Shown here piece after piece: positions 53,283 to 61,459 of a DNA stretch of 64,000 nucleotides. The stretch is from the NCBI RefSeq assembly GCF_000710915.1, contig NZ_BAUA01000099.1, positions 1-64,000 on the forward strand. The letters are read 5' to 3'. Position 1 is the first letter of the stretch, and each line of letters opens with the position of its first letter. The notes under the pieces are model-generated. The model saw nothing but the letters and a program-made list of their open reading frames with translations, was not told the DNA's origin and searched no databases. The translations under genes were made by a program, and so were the position numbers. This stretch comes from Nocardia brasiliensis IFM 10847. GTDB lineage: Bacteria > Actinomycetota > Actinomycetes > Mycobacteriales > Mycobacteriaceae.

Positions 53283-53463
53283 AAACCGGGACGATCTCGA
53301 CCATGCTTTCCAGGCCCCGGAAATCGGCGCTGTTGCGGGTGAACAGCGGCAATCCGCGCGACGACGCGATGGCCGCGATCATCAGATCCATTCTGCGCGG
53401 GCGCGGACCGCGCTTGGTGGCGAGTGTGAGGGCGACCAGCGTCCCGTAGCGAGTGGGTTCAGC
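53281..53463 (-). pseudogene. C-terminal remnant of a VapC-type PIN toxin
   Basis: A 60-codon piece without start reads LATKRGPRPRRMDLMIAAIA, then LPLFTRNSADFRGLESMVEI and PV-stop. RMDLMIAA and TRN-ADF are the last two acidic motifs of VapC PIN domains. The N-terminal half with the first catalytic Asp is absent, replaced by the neighbouring DUF5615 gene. Its stop codon overlaps the first codon of the preceding remnant, so the two broken genes are directly joined. Confidence 0.8.
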
Positions 53464-53836
53464 CGTTGTCGTCGGCGGGGCGATCAGAGTGCGCGATCAA
53501 TCTGTCACGCCCTAGTTCTACGACAGCACTTTCGCGTAGCAAGCAGACGATCTGGTCCAGGTGATTGGTGAAAAGTTCGATGAGCGCAGCATTGGTGATG
53601 TTTCCCGTGGCAACGATCAGTAAGTGCTTCGGGCAGCGGTCGAGCAGGTGGCCGATCCAGAAATCGCGATCCTTCGTAATGACTACTCGCCCTTGGTGGT
53701 CAGCGACTCTGGCGATATCGGTGTCCGCCGTGCGGTCACCGCGCGCCAGCTCGGACGTGTGAACGACGTCGTGGCCCGCAGTCGACAGGAAGCTTGCCAG
53801 CCGTCGTGGCAGCTGGGCGTCGACGAGGAACTTCAC
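53459..53836 (-). CDS. DUF5615 PIN-like protein (probable toxin)
   Basis: A 125-residue protein with the DUF5615 pattern: MKFLVDAQLPRRLASFL (Asp6), GHDVVHTSELARGDRTADTD, and VVITKDRDFW. These acidic residues mimic a PIN nuclease site. It overlaps the upstream DUF433 gene by four bases, as in type II toxin-antitoxin pairs of this kind. Probably a cytoplasmic ribonuclease neutralised by the DUF433 protein; that role is known by association only. Confidence 0.85.
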   Translation of the reverse strand: MKFLVDAQLPRRLASFLSTAGHDVVHTSELARGDRTADTDIARVADHQGRVVITKDRDFWIGHLLDRCPKHLLIVATGNITNAALIELFTNHLDQIVCLLRESAVVELGRDRLIAHSDRPADDNG

Positions 53837-54066
53837 GCCGCGTTGAACGGAATTGTTGTCCGCTGGGCCGTCACGATCGAAGCGTATTCGAGCACGGCAA
53901 GGATGTCGTCGATTTCCAGCTCGGGGTAGTCGGCAAGGACGTCGTCTGTGCTCATGCCGGACGCGAGGAGCTCGAGCAACATTTCGGCTGGGTACCGCAA
54001 ACCGCGGACAACCGGCTTGCCGTGGCAGATGGCCGGGTCCGAAGTGATGCGGTCCAGTCGGGACAT
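53833..54066 (-). CDS. DUF433 protein (probable antitoxin)
   Basis: A 77-residue protein with the DUF433 signature ICHGKPVVRGLRYPAEMLLE and DVLADYPELEIDDILAVLEYA, a winged-helix-like DNA-binding antitoxin fold. ATG 54066 lies five codons before the motif. It is translationally coupled to the DUF5615 gene. Confidence 0.87.
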   Translation of the reverse strand: MSRLDRITSDPAICHGKPVVRGLRYPAEMLLELLASGMSTDDVLADYPELEIDDILAVLEYASIVTAQRTTIPFNAA

Positions 54067-54158
54067 GCCAAGGAGTTTACCTGGGCGGCGATCCGAAGGC
54101 GGCCTGCTGGCGTGCAGGCTTATTAGTCGCTCGGCGATGACGCGGAGGTGTCCTTGAA

Positions 54159-54507
54159 CTAGTGGTGGGGGCGGCTGTCGGCCAATGCGGTTGCTGAAGC
54201 GCGGAGGAGGGTGACCAGCTGGGCTCGGTCGGTGCGGGGGAGGCGGGTGCGCAGTTCTTGTTCGAAAGCGTCCTGGATATCGGACCGTATCGTTTGCCCC
54301 TGCTCGGTGATGACGACCCGGGTCACCCGGCGATCCGCGGAATCGGTTTGCCGAGACAGGAAGTCTCGCCGCTCCAGGCGGTCCACCATGCCGGTCGCAT
54401 TGGTCTTGTCGCACCCCAGCGCACTCGCCAGCTCGCCGAATGAGGGCGGCTCGCCGTGGAGCTGGCACAGCAGTTCGGCCTGCTGCATCGTCAGGCCGAA
54501 CCCTCGA
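54159..54507 (-). pseudogene. MarR-family regulator lacking its 5' end
   Basis: The frame contains GFGLTMQQAELLCQLHGEP, then FGELASALGCDKTNATGMVDRL and DSADRRVTRVVITEQGQ, the wing-helix core and the C-terminal dimer helix of MarR proteins. The first 30-40 residues (start codon and N-terminal dimer helix) are missing. Upstream of 54507 the frame is open but reads antisense to an SDR gene. Translation from ATG 54488 or 54536 might still give a partial protein. Confidence 0.78.
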
Positions 54508-54510
54508 GCG

Positions 54511-55067
54511 GGATCCCGCGGGATAGGGCGGGCCATCGCGGAGCGATTGGGTGCTGAGGGCGCCTCGGTCGTCGTCAACGGCCAGTCGAACCGATCCGCC
54601 GTAGAGCAGGTGGTCGACACGATCGAAAGAGCGGGCGGCCGCGGCTGCGCGCTACCGGCGGACGTGGCCGACCCGGCACAGCTGCGCAGGTTGTTCGACA
54701 GTGCCGAGGAGTGGCTCGGCGAAGTGGACGTGCTGGTGAACAACGTCGGCACGGCCAGATTCGCCGCGATCGCCGAGGCGAGCGACGAAGACTACGAGCT
54801 GATGTTCTCGATCAACACCAGGGCCACGTTCGTCGCGTTGCGTGAAGCAGCGAACCGTTTGCGGGACAACGGTCGGATCATCGTCGTCTCCTCCGGTGTG
54901 ACGGCGACGCATCGTCCCGAATCCGGTCTCTACAGCGCGAGCAAGGCGGCGGCCGAGGAACTGGTCCGGGTCCTGGCGAAAGAACTCGGCGCCCGCGGCA
55001 TCTGGCCTCCGAGGCGGGCGGCTGGATCACCGGTGAGACAGTCCACGCTGGTGGGGGACTGTTCTGA
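54511..55067 (+). pseudogene. Short-chain dehydrogenase, N-terminally truncated and internally deleted
   Basis: The frame opens abruptly at SRGIGRAIAERLGAEGA, the middle of the SDR cofactor motif TGxxxGIG, with no beta-1 strand or start codon. It continues normally (VLVNNVGTARF, YSASKAAAEELVRVLAKELG) to about 55000. It then shifts frame to LASEAGGWITGETVHAGGGL-stop, the true SDR C-terminus; about 45-50 residues in between are missing. The gene is dead. Confidence 0.82.
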
Positions 55068-55131
55068 GGATTCGCCACGTGCTCCCGTGCCGTGTGTCAC
55101 CTTGTCCGGCACGGGGTTTCGCGGGACGTCC

Positions 55132-55755
55132 TCACAGCCAGGTGTCGAGGGTGGTGGTGGTGAGGAAGTGTTCGAGGTCGGCGCGCCAGGGGGCAGGGGT
55201 GGTCTTGTCGGGTTCGATGGCGGTGTATTGGCCTCGGTAGAAGAGCAGGGGACGGCCGGTGGCGGTGGATTCGGAGAGTGCCTGTACGCGGCCGATGACG
55301 ATGTAGTGGTCACCGCCGTCGACGACGCGGTCCACCGTGCATTCGATGGTGGCCAGGGCGTCGTCGAGGACGGGAAGGGCGCGCGCAGAGGCGTGCCAGG
55401 CGGCGCCGGCGAACTTGTCGGGTTCGCGGGAACCGAAGCGGGCGCACAGTTCTCGCTGCTCTTCGGCCAGGACGTTCACGCAGAAGCGGCCGGAGCGTTC
55501 GATGGCCGCCCAGGAGCGTGACGCCTTGGTGGGGCAGAACAGGACCAACGGCGGGTCCAGGGAGAGGGCGGCGAAGGATTGGCAGGCGAAACCGATCGGC
55601 GCGTCGGCTTCGTCGAAGGTGGTGATCACGGTGATGCCGGTGCAGAACTGCCCGAGCACATTCCGGAACTGCCTGCCGTCGATCTCGGGGTGGGCCGTGG
55701 TGTCGCGCACCTCGTGCTCACCCACCCCGCCGTCCGCCGTCCTCTCGCCGGTCAC
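55132..55755 (-). CDS. hsaB: Flavin reductase HsaB, partner of HsaA
   Basis: A 207-residue flavin reductase-like protein: FRNVLGQFCTGITVITTFD, PIGFACQSFAALSLDPPLVLF, RFCVNVLAEEQ, and the C-terminal GGDHYIVIGRV. Supplies reduced FMN to HsaA. GTG 55755 overlaps the hsaC stop (GTGA). The N-terminus is about 20 residues longer than in M. tuberculosis HsaB. Last gene of hsaADCB. Confidence 0.94.
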   Translation of the reverse strand: MTGERTADGGVGEHEVRDTTAHPEIDGRQFRNVLGQFCTGITVITTFDEADAPIGFACQSFAALSLDPPLVLFCPTKASRSWAAIERSGRFCVNVLAEEQRELCARFGSREPDKFAGAAWHASARALPVLDDALATIECTVDRVVDGGDHYIVIGRVQALSESTATGRPLLFYRGQYTAIEPDKTTPAPWRADLEHFLTTTTLDTWL

Positions 55756-56657
55756 TGCGGACGCTGCCCGACAGAGAAGTCGTGGCCCCACAGGCTCACG
55801 GCGGTGGATTCCCGCGCGATCCAGTCGTGGTCGTCGACTTCGAGTCCCTCACAACCGAATTCGACGTCGAAACCGCCGGGCGTCTTCATGTAGAAGGAGA
55901 GCATCTTGTCGTTGACGTGCCTGCCGAGCGTCGCCGACATCCGAACCTTCTTGCGCAGCGCGCGATCCAGGCACAGGCCGACGTCGTCGGCGTTCTCCAC
56001 CTCGAGCATCAGGTGCACGATGCCGCTCGGTGTCGGCATAGGCAGGAACGCGAGCGAATGGTGGCGCGGGTTGCAGCCGAAGAACCGCAGCCAGGCGGGT
56101 TCGCCGTCGGCCGGGCGGCCCACCATCTGCGGTGGCAGCCGCATGGAGTCACGCAACCGGAAGCCGAGCACGTCACGGTAGAACTCGAGCGCGGCCTTGT
56201 CGTCCTTGGTGCTGAGCACGACGTGACCGAGCCCCTGCTCCTCGGTGACGAACCGGTGCCCGTACGGGCTGACCACGCGCCGATGTTCCAGTGCCGCACC
56301 GTGAAACGCCTCCAGGGTGTTCCCGGAGGGGTCGTCGAAGCGGATCAGCTCGTACACCCGGCGGTCGGCGAGTTCGGCGGCGGTGCCCTCCTTGTAGGGC
56401 ACGCCGGCGCCTTCGAGCCGGGTCCGGATATCTTGCAGCTCTTCGGCATTGGCGGTTTCCCAGCCCGAGATCTGCAACCGGTCGTGTTCGCCGGGCGAGA
56501 TCACCAGCCGGGCCGGGAATTCGTCCATGCGCAGATACAGCGCGTCCGGGTTCGTGCCCTTGCCTTCGACCATGCCGAGCACTTTGAGTCCGTATTCACG
56601 CCAGGCGGCCATGTCGGTCGCCTCGATGCGCAGATACGCCAGTGATCGAATCCCCAT
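55752..56657 (-). CDS. hsaC: Extradiol dioxygenase HsaC
   Basis: A 301-residue type I extradiol dioxygenase. Iron ligands fall at His145 (GLGHVV), His215 (GIVHLML) and Glu266 (DVEFG), the same positions as in M. tuberculosis HsaC. Cleaves the catechol 3,4-DHSA in the meta position. ATG 56657 follows AAGGAGA; it overlaps the hsaD end by one base. Confidence 0.97.
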   Translation of the reverse strand: MGIRSLAYLRIEATDMAAWREYGLKVLGMVEGKGTNPDALYLRMDEFPARLVISPGEHDRLQISGWETANAEELQDIRTRLEGAGVPYKEGTAAELADRRVYELIRFDDPSGNTLEAFHGAALEHRRVVSPYGHRFVTEEQGLGHVVLSTKDDKAALEFYRDVLGFRLRDSMRLPPQMVGRPADGEPAWLRFFGCNPRHHSLAFLPMPTPSGIVHLMLEVENADDVGLCLDRALRKKVRMSATLGRHVNDKMLSFYMKTPGGFDVEFGCEGLEVDDHDWIARESTAVSLWGHDFSVGQRPQ

Positions 56658-57535
56658 CACTTCTCCTTGGAACCGGCCAGGAAATCGATGGCCAGTCGGT
56701 TGAATTCGTCGAACTTCTCCAACTGTGCCCAGTGTCCACAGCCGCCGAACACATGCAACTGTGCCCGCGGAATCACCTTGGTCGCGATGAGCGCGCCGTC
56801 GAGCGGGTTGACCCGGTCTTCGCGACCCCAGATCAACAATACGGGCTGGCGCAGCTTGTAGGCGTCGCGCCAGAGCATGCCCTTCTCGAAATCCGCACTG
56901 GCGAAGGACTTTCCCATCGCGCGGGTCGCGGCGAGCGATTCCGGCGTGCTCGCCGAGGCGAACCGTTCTTCGATCAACTCGTCGGTGATCAGCGACTGGT
57001 CGAAGACCATGATGCGCAGGAACGCTTCCAGGTTCTCCCTGGTCGGCTCGTAGTTGAACTTGCCGAGCAGCTTCACGCCCTCGGTCGGATCGGGCGCGAA
57101 CAGGTTGTTGCTCAACCCGCCCGGGCCCATCAGCACCAGTTTTCCGGCGCGCTCGGGATAGTCGAGCGCGAACCGCACGGCCGCCCCGCCGCCGAGCGAA
57201 TTGCCGAGCAGGTGCACCCGTGCGGTGATCTCCAGGTGGTCGAGCAGATCTTTCAGCGCCGAGGCGCTGTGCACGAAGTACTGCGGGTGCTCGGTGGGCT
57301 TGTCCGAGCGGCCGTAGCCGGGCTGATCCACGGCGATCACGTGGAAGTGCTGCGCCAGCACCGGGATGTTGCGGGCGAAGTTCGACCAGGAGGACGCGCC
57401 GGGACCACCGCCGTGCAGCAGCACGATCGTCGGGCCGTTGCCGACGCCTGCCTCGTGGTAGTGCAGTTTGAGGTCCGGACGCACCTGGGCGTACCGGGAG
57501 GTCGATTCGGCGGTCAGTGCCACGGTTGAAGTCAA
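56657..57535 (-). CDS. hsaD: Meta-cleavage product hydrolase HsaD
   Basis: A 292-residue alpha/beta hydrolase for carbon-carbon bonds. Oxyanion segment HGGGPGASSW, nucleophile Ser113 in GNSLGGG, Asp in WGREDRVNPLDG and His in GGCGHWAQ. Hydrolyses 4,9-DSHA to HIP and 2-hydroxyhexa-2,4-dienoate, the substrate of HsaE. Second gene of hsaADCB. Confidence 0.96.
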   Translation of the reverse strand: MTSTVALTAESTSRYAQVRPDLKLHYHEAGVGNGPTIVLLHGGGPGASSWSNFARNIPVLAQHFHVIAVDQPGYGRSDKPTEHPQYFVHSASALKDLLDHLEITARVHLLGNSLGGGAAVRFALDYPERAGKLVLMGPGGLSNNLFAPDPTEGVKLLGKFNYEPTRENLEAFLRIMVFDQSLITDELIEERFASASTPESLAATRAMGKSFASADFEKGMLWRDAYKLRQPVLLIWGREDRVNPLDGALIATKVIPRAQLHVFGGCGHWAQLEKFDEFNRLAIDFLAGSKEK

Positions 57536-57543
57536 GGCAGCTC

Positions 57544-58707
57544 CTACACCATGCCGTCGGTGACGGGCAGTCCGAATTCGTGCGTGCCGTACATCAGGTA
57601 GGCCCGCTCGGGATCGTTCGCGGCGTGCACCCGGCCCGCGTGCGCGTCACGCCAGAAGCGTTGCAGCGGTGTGCCGTTCGCGAGCGCGGTGGCGCCGGAG
57701 CTCTCGAAGAGCTTGTCGATCGCGGCGATCGAGCGGCCGGTGGCGCGCACCTGGTCGCGCCGCGCCCGCACCCGCAGGTCGAACGGTACTTCCTGACCGG
57801 CGGCGAGCAGTGCGTACTCGTCGGCGACGTTGCCGGACAGCTGCCGCCAGGCGGCGTCGATATCGCTGGACGCCTCGGCGATGCGCACCTTGGCGAACGG
57901 ATCGTCCTTGGCCTTCTCGCCCGCATACGCCGCGCGCACCCGTTTGCCCTGGTGCTCCACGTGCGCCTCGTACGCGCCGTAGGCCATGCCGACGATGGGG
58001 GTGGAGATGGTGGTGGGATGGATGGTGCCCCACGGCATCTTGTACACCGGGTCCGTGTTCTGTTCCAGGCCGGGCGATTTCATCTCGCTCATCGCACGGA
58101 AGCTGAGGAACCGGTGCGACGGGACGAAGATGTCCTTCACCACAACGGTATTCGAGCCGGTGCCGCGCAGGCCGACCACATTCCAGACGTCATCGATGCG
58201 GTAGTCGTCGCGCGGGATGAGGAAGCTGCCGAAGTCGACCGGCTTGCCGTCCTTGATCACCGGTCCGCCGAGCACCGCCCAGGTGGCGTGGTCGCAGCCC
58301 GAGGACCAGGCCCAGGCGCCGTTGACGAGGTAGCCGCCGTCGGTCACCACGCCCGCGCCCATCGGGGCGTAGGACGAGGAGATCCGCACCTCGGTGTCCT
58401 CGCCCCAGACGTCTTCCTGGGCCTGCTGCGCGAAGAGCGCGAGGTGCCAATTGTGCACGCCGACAATGCCGGCCACCCAGCCGGTGGAACCGCAGGCGCT
58501 GGCGATCTTGCGCACCGTGTCGTAGAAGACGACCGGGTCGGCCGCGTGCCCGCCCCACTGCTTGGGCTGCAGCAGCCGGAAGAACCCGGTCTCCTGCAAG
58601 GCCTTCATGGATTCGTCGGGGATGCGCCGCAGGTCCTCGGCTTCTTGTGCGCGCTCGCGCAGTGTCGGCAACAGCGCGTCGACCCGTTCGGTCACTTCTT
58701 GCGTCAT
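57544..58707 (-). CDS. hsaA: Flavin-dependent monooxygenase HsaA
   Basis: A 387-residue oxygenase with the acyl-CoA dehydrogenase fold (GFFRLLQPKQWGGHAADPV, ACGSTGWVAGIVGVHNWHLA, VVGLRGTGSNTVVV). With FMNH2 from HsaB it hydroxylates 3-HSA at C4 to give the catechol for HsaC. First gene of the operon, divergent from kshA across two KstR-type sites. Confidence 0.95.
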   Translation of the reverse strand: MTQEVTERVDALLPTLRERAQEAEDLRRIPDESMKALQETGFFRLLQPKQWGGHAADPVVFYDTVRKIASACGSTGWVAGIVGVHNWHLALFAQQAQEDVWGEDTEVRISSSYAPMGAGVVTDGGYLVNGAWAWSSGCDHATWAVLGGPVIKDGKPVDFGSFLIPRDDYRIDDVWNVVGLRGTGSNTVVVKDIFVPSHRFLSFRAMSEMKSPGLEQNTDPVYKMPWGTIHPTTISTPIVGMAYGAYEAHVEHQGKRVRAAYAGEKAKDDPFAKVRIAEASSDIDAAWRQLSGNVADEYALLAAGQEVPFDLRVRARRDQVRATGRSIAAIDKLFESSGATALANGTPLQRFWRDAHAGRVHAANDPERAYLMYGTHEFGLPVTDGMV

Positions 58708-58764
58708 CTCGGGACCTGCTCCTGCCTGGTCGATTGATAACCGGTAGTCATTTGCCTCTGAGAC

Positions 58765-58778
58765 TAGAACAGGTTCCT
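58765..58778. promoter_or_regulatory. KstR-type operator near hsaA
   Basis: TAGAACAGGTTCCT matches seven of the eight fixed positions of TNNAACNNGTTNNA (last A replaced by T). Lies about 58 bases from the hsaA start. Confidence 0.8.
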
Positions 58779-58867
58779 ATTTATGTCGAGAACGGGTGCC
58801 GATCCCACCGTATTGATGGACATGTGCAGGAAGTGACCGGAATCGCTGGCATGGAACGCGACATTTT

Positions 58868-58881
58868 TGTAACGTGTTCTA
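58868..58881. promoter_or_regulatory. KstR operator near kshA
   Basis: TGTAACGTGTTCTA matches all fixed positions. It ends 23 bases before ATG 58905, just ahead of the GGAGGAGG ribosome binding site. Confidence 0.92.
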
Positions 58882-58904
58882 GTACAGAAGGAGGAGGATT
58901 CGCG

Positions 58905-60119
58905 ATGGCAGTTACCCCACAGGGGGGCGGTGCGAAGGTCCGGGAGCTAGATGTCGGCACCGCACCTACCCGTTATGCACGGGGATGGCATTGCCTCGGC
59001 CTGGCCAAGACGTTCCGCGACGGGAAACCGCACGCGGTCAACGTCTTCGGCACCAAGCTTGTCATCTGGGCCGATAGCAACGGTGAACTGCGCGTGCTCG
59101 ACGCCTACTGCAGGCACATGGGTGGCGACTTGAGCATGGGCGAGGTCAAGGGTGACGACATCGCCTGCCCGTTCCACGACTGGCGCTGGTCCGGCACGAA
59201 CGGCAAATGCACCGCGATCCCGTACGGCCGGCGGGTGCCGCCGCTCGCGCGTACCCGGAAGTGGACCACGCTGGAACGCAACGGACAGCTGTTCGTCTGG
59301 CAGGACTTCGAGGGCAGCCAGCCGCCGCCGGAGGTGACGATCCCGCACATCGAGGGCCCGTACACCGACGCGGACGGCAACCCGACCGAGCAGCTCGACA
59401 GCGGCTGGACCGAGTGGACCTGGAACTCGATGCTGATCGAGGGCGCCAACTGCCGCGAGATCATCGACAACGTGGTCGACATGGCGCACTTCTTCTACAT
59501 CCACTTCGCCTTCCCGACCTACTTCAAGAACGTCTTCGAGGGGCATATCGCCACCCAGTTCCTGGAGACCAAGGGCAGGCCGGATATCGGGATGGCGTCC
59601 AAGTACGGCGGCGACACCCTGCTCAAGTCGGAAGCGTCCTACTTCGGACCGTCCTACATGATCAACCCGCTGATCAACATCTACAGCGGGTACGAGGTCA
59701 AGAGCGTCCTGATCAACTGCCACTACCCGGTCACCCAGGATTCCTTCGTCCTGCAGTGGGGCATCACGCTGGAGAAGCCGCAGGGCGTCGAGGGCGAGAT
59801 GGCCGACAAGCTGGCCGCGAAGATGACCGAGGGCATCAGCGTCGGCTTCCTGCAGGACGTGGAGATCTGGAAGCACAAGTCCAAGGTCGAGAACCCGCTG
59901 CTGTGCGAGGAAGACGGCCCGGTGTACCAGCTGCGCCGCTGGTACGACCAGTTCTACGTGGACGCGGCCGATGTCACCGAGAAGATGACGCAGCGCTTCG
60001 AGTTCGAGGTGGACACCACCAAGGCGAACGAGGCGTGGGAGGCCGAGGTCGCGGAGAACCTGCGGCGCAAGCGCGAAGCCGACGAGGCCGAGGGCAAGCA
60101 GGCGGAGGCCGGGGTCTGA
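58905..60119 (+). CDS. kshA: 3-ketosteroid 9-alpha-hydroxylase oxygenase KshA
   Basis: A 404-residue Rieske oxygenase. The Rieske cluster ligands are Cys69-x-His71 (CRHMGG) and Cys88-x2-His91 (CPFHDW). Mononuclear iron ligands are His195 and His200 in VVDMAHFFYIH, with the Asp in FLQDVEIW. Together with KstD action it opens ring B. ATG 58905 follows GGAGGAGG. The reductase KshB is not in the window. Confidence 0.96.
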   Translation: MAVTPQGGGAKVRELDVGTAPTRYARGWHCLGLAKTFRDGKPHAVNVFGTKLVIWADSNGELRVLDAYCRHMGGDLSMGEVKGDDIACPFHDWRWSGTNGKCTAIPYGRRVPPLARTRKWTTLERNGQLFVWQDFEGSQPPPEVTIPHIEGPYTDADGNPTEQLDSGWTEWTWNSMLIEGANCREIIDNVVDMAHFFYIHFAFPTYFKNVFEGHIATQFLETKGRPDIGMASKYGGDTLLKSEASYFGPSYMINPLINIYSGYEVKSVLINCHYPVTQDSFVLQWGITLEKPQGVEGEMADKLAAKMTEGISVGFLQDVEIWKHKSKVENPLLCEEDGPVYQLRRWYDQFYVDAADVTEKMTQRFEFEVDTTKANEAWEAEVAENLRRKREADEAEGKQAEAGV

Positions 60120-60448
60120 TGGTCCGCTGGGCGAAAGCACCCGACTTCGCCGATCAGCCCGCTCGGCAGGCCGAAGTGCGCGCCCAGACGGTGGTCGACA
60201 AACAGCGCTATCTGGAGCAGGGCCTGACACCGCTGCGGTGTCAGGCCTGCCAGAGCCAGGTGCTGGTGCGCAAGAGCAGCGCGCACCAGACCTCGGTCCA
60301 GTGGACCGAACCGCCGCAGACGCACTGCCCGGTCTTCGCCGAGCTCAGCAAGAACGGTGCGCAGCCCGGCCGCCCCGACACCTGCGCGCAGTTGGAGAAG
60401 ACCATCAAATGGGCCGTGGACGAGGGCGTGCTCGAGGTGCCGGAGTAG
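60119..60448 (+). CDS. Cysteine-rich hypothetical protein coupled to kshA (Rv3527-like)
   Basis: A 109-residue cytoplasmic protein. Its ATG overlaps the kshA stop, so translation is coupled. Cysteines occur as RCQACQS, THCPVF and DTCAQ, suggesting a metal or iron-sulfur site. No named domain was recognised; a hypothetical protein follows kshA in M. tuberculosis too (recalled as Rv3527), but correspondence is an inference. A role in assembly or electron supply to the KshA Rieske enzyme is possible. Confidence 0.75.
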   Translation: MVRWAKAPDFADQPARQAEVRAQTVVDKQRYLEQGLTPLRCQACQSQVLVRKSSAHQTSVQWTEPPQTHCPVFAELSKNGAQPGRPDTCAQLEKTIKWAVDEGVLEVPE

Positions 60449-60509
60449 CGGACGGCGGACGCTCGGCTAGGTTGAGGACGAGAGCGTACTCGGCCGAGGG
60501 AGATCCGCG

Positions 60510-61319
60510 ATGAAGGTGCACCATCTCGATTGCGCGACGATGTGTCCGCTCGGCGGGCGGGCACTGCTCGGCAGCGGCGGGCTGCTGACCGCGGAGTTGG
60601 TCGCGCACTGCCTGCTCATCGAAACCGATGACGGCCTCGTGCTGGTGGACACCGGTTTCGGCACCGCGGAGATCGCGGACCCGAAGCGTCTCGGTTTCGG
60701 CACGCAGGCCATGCTGCGGCCCGCGCTGCGTCTGGAACAAACCGCGCTGCACCAGGTCCGCGCGCTCGGCTATCAGCGCGAGGACGTCCGCCACATCGTG
60801 GTCACGCACCTCGATTTCGACCACGCGGGCGGGCTCGCGGACTTCCCGGACGCCACGGTGCACGTGTTCGCGGACGAACTCGCGGCCGCGACCGCGCGCG
60901 CGACGCGGCTGGAAAAGAGCCGCTATGTGCCCCGGCAGTGGGCACACGGCGCGCAGTGGCAGACCCACGAGACCAGTGCCGAATCGTGGTTCGAGTTCAG
61001 CGCGGCGCCATTGCTCGACGGAATTCTGCTCGTTCCGTTGGTCGGGCACACGCGCGGTCACAGCGGTGTCGCGGTCCAGCAGGGGGACCGCTGGCTGCTG
61101 CACTGCGGCGACGCGTTCATGCACCGCGGTCAGCTGCTCGACGACGGCACCGCGCCGGTGGGCCTGAAGGTCTATCAGCGGGCGACCGACGTCATGCACG
61201 AGCGCCGGGTGCACAACCTCGAGCGCCTGCGGAGCCTGCGCGCCGAGCACGGCGACGAGATCACGCTGTTCTGCGCGCACGACGCGCAGCAATTCGCGGA
61301 ACTGCAAACGGTCTCCTGA
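60510..61319 (+). CDS. Metallo-beta-lactamase-fold hydrolase
   Basis: A 269-residue enzyme with the dizinc motif THLDFDHAGG (HxDxDH), an N-terminal LVDTGFG strand, second histidine VGHTRGHSG, Asp in LHCGDAF and final His in FCAHDAQQF. Similar to lactonase-type MBL proteins. ATG 60510 follows GGAG by eight bases. Its substrate is unknown; it is 61 bases after the KshA operon and could belong to it. Confidence 0.87.
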   Translation: MKVHHLDCATMCPLGGRALLGSGGLLTAELVAHCLLIETDDGLVLVDTGFGTAEIADPKRLGFGTQAMLRPALRLEQTALHQVRALGYQREDVRHIVVTHLDFDHAGGLADFPDATVHVFADELAAATARATRLEKSRYVPRQWAHGAQWQTHETSAESWFEFSAAPLLDGILLVPLVGHTRGHSGVAVQQGDRWLLHCGDAFMHRGQLLDDGTAPVGLKVYQRATDVMHERRVHNLERLRSLRAEHGDEITLFCAHDAQQFAELQTVS

Positions 61320-61459
61320 GTATTGCCGGTTCGGGCAGGGCGATCTGCCGAATTCGCTTGCCGTTCCATGGACATTCCGCCAAAGGGTGTTGTGCGGCTT
61401 CTACTCGCCCCGCCGGTTGCCTTAGTGTCCGGACGTAGCTGTTCCGGAAAGGGGCGCAG

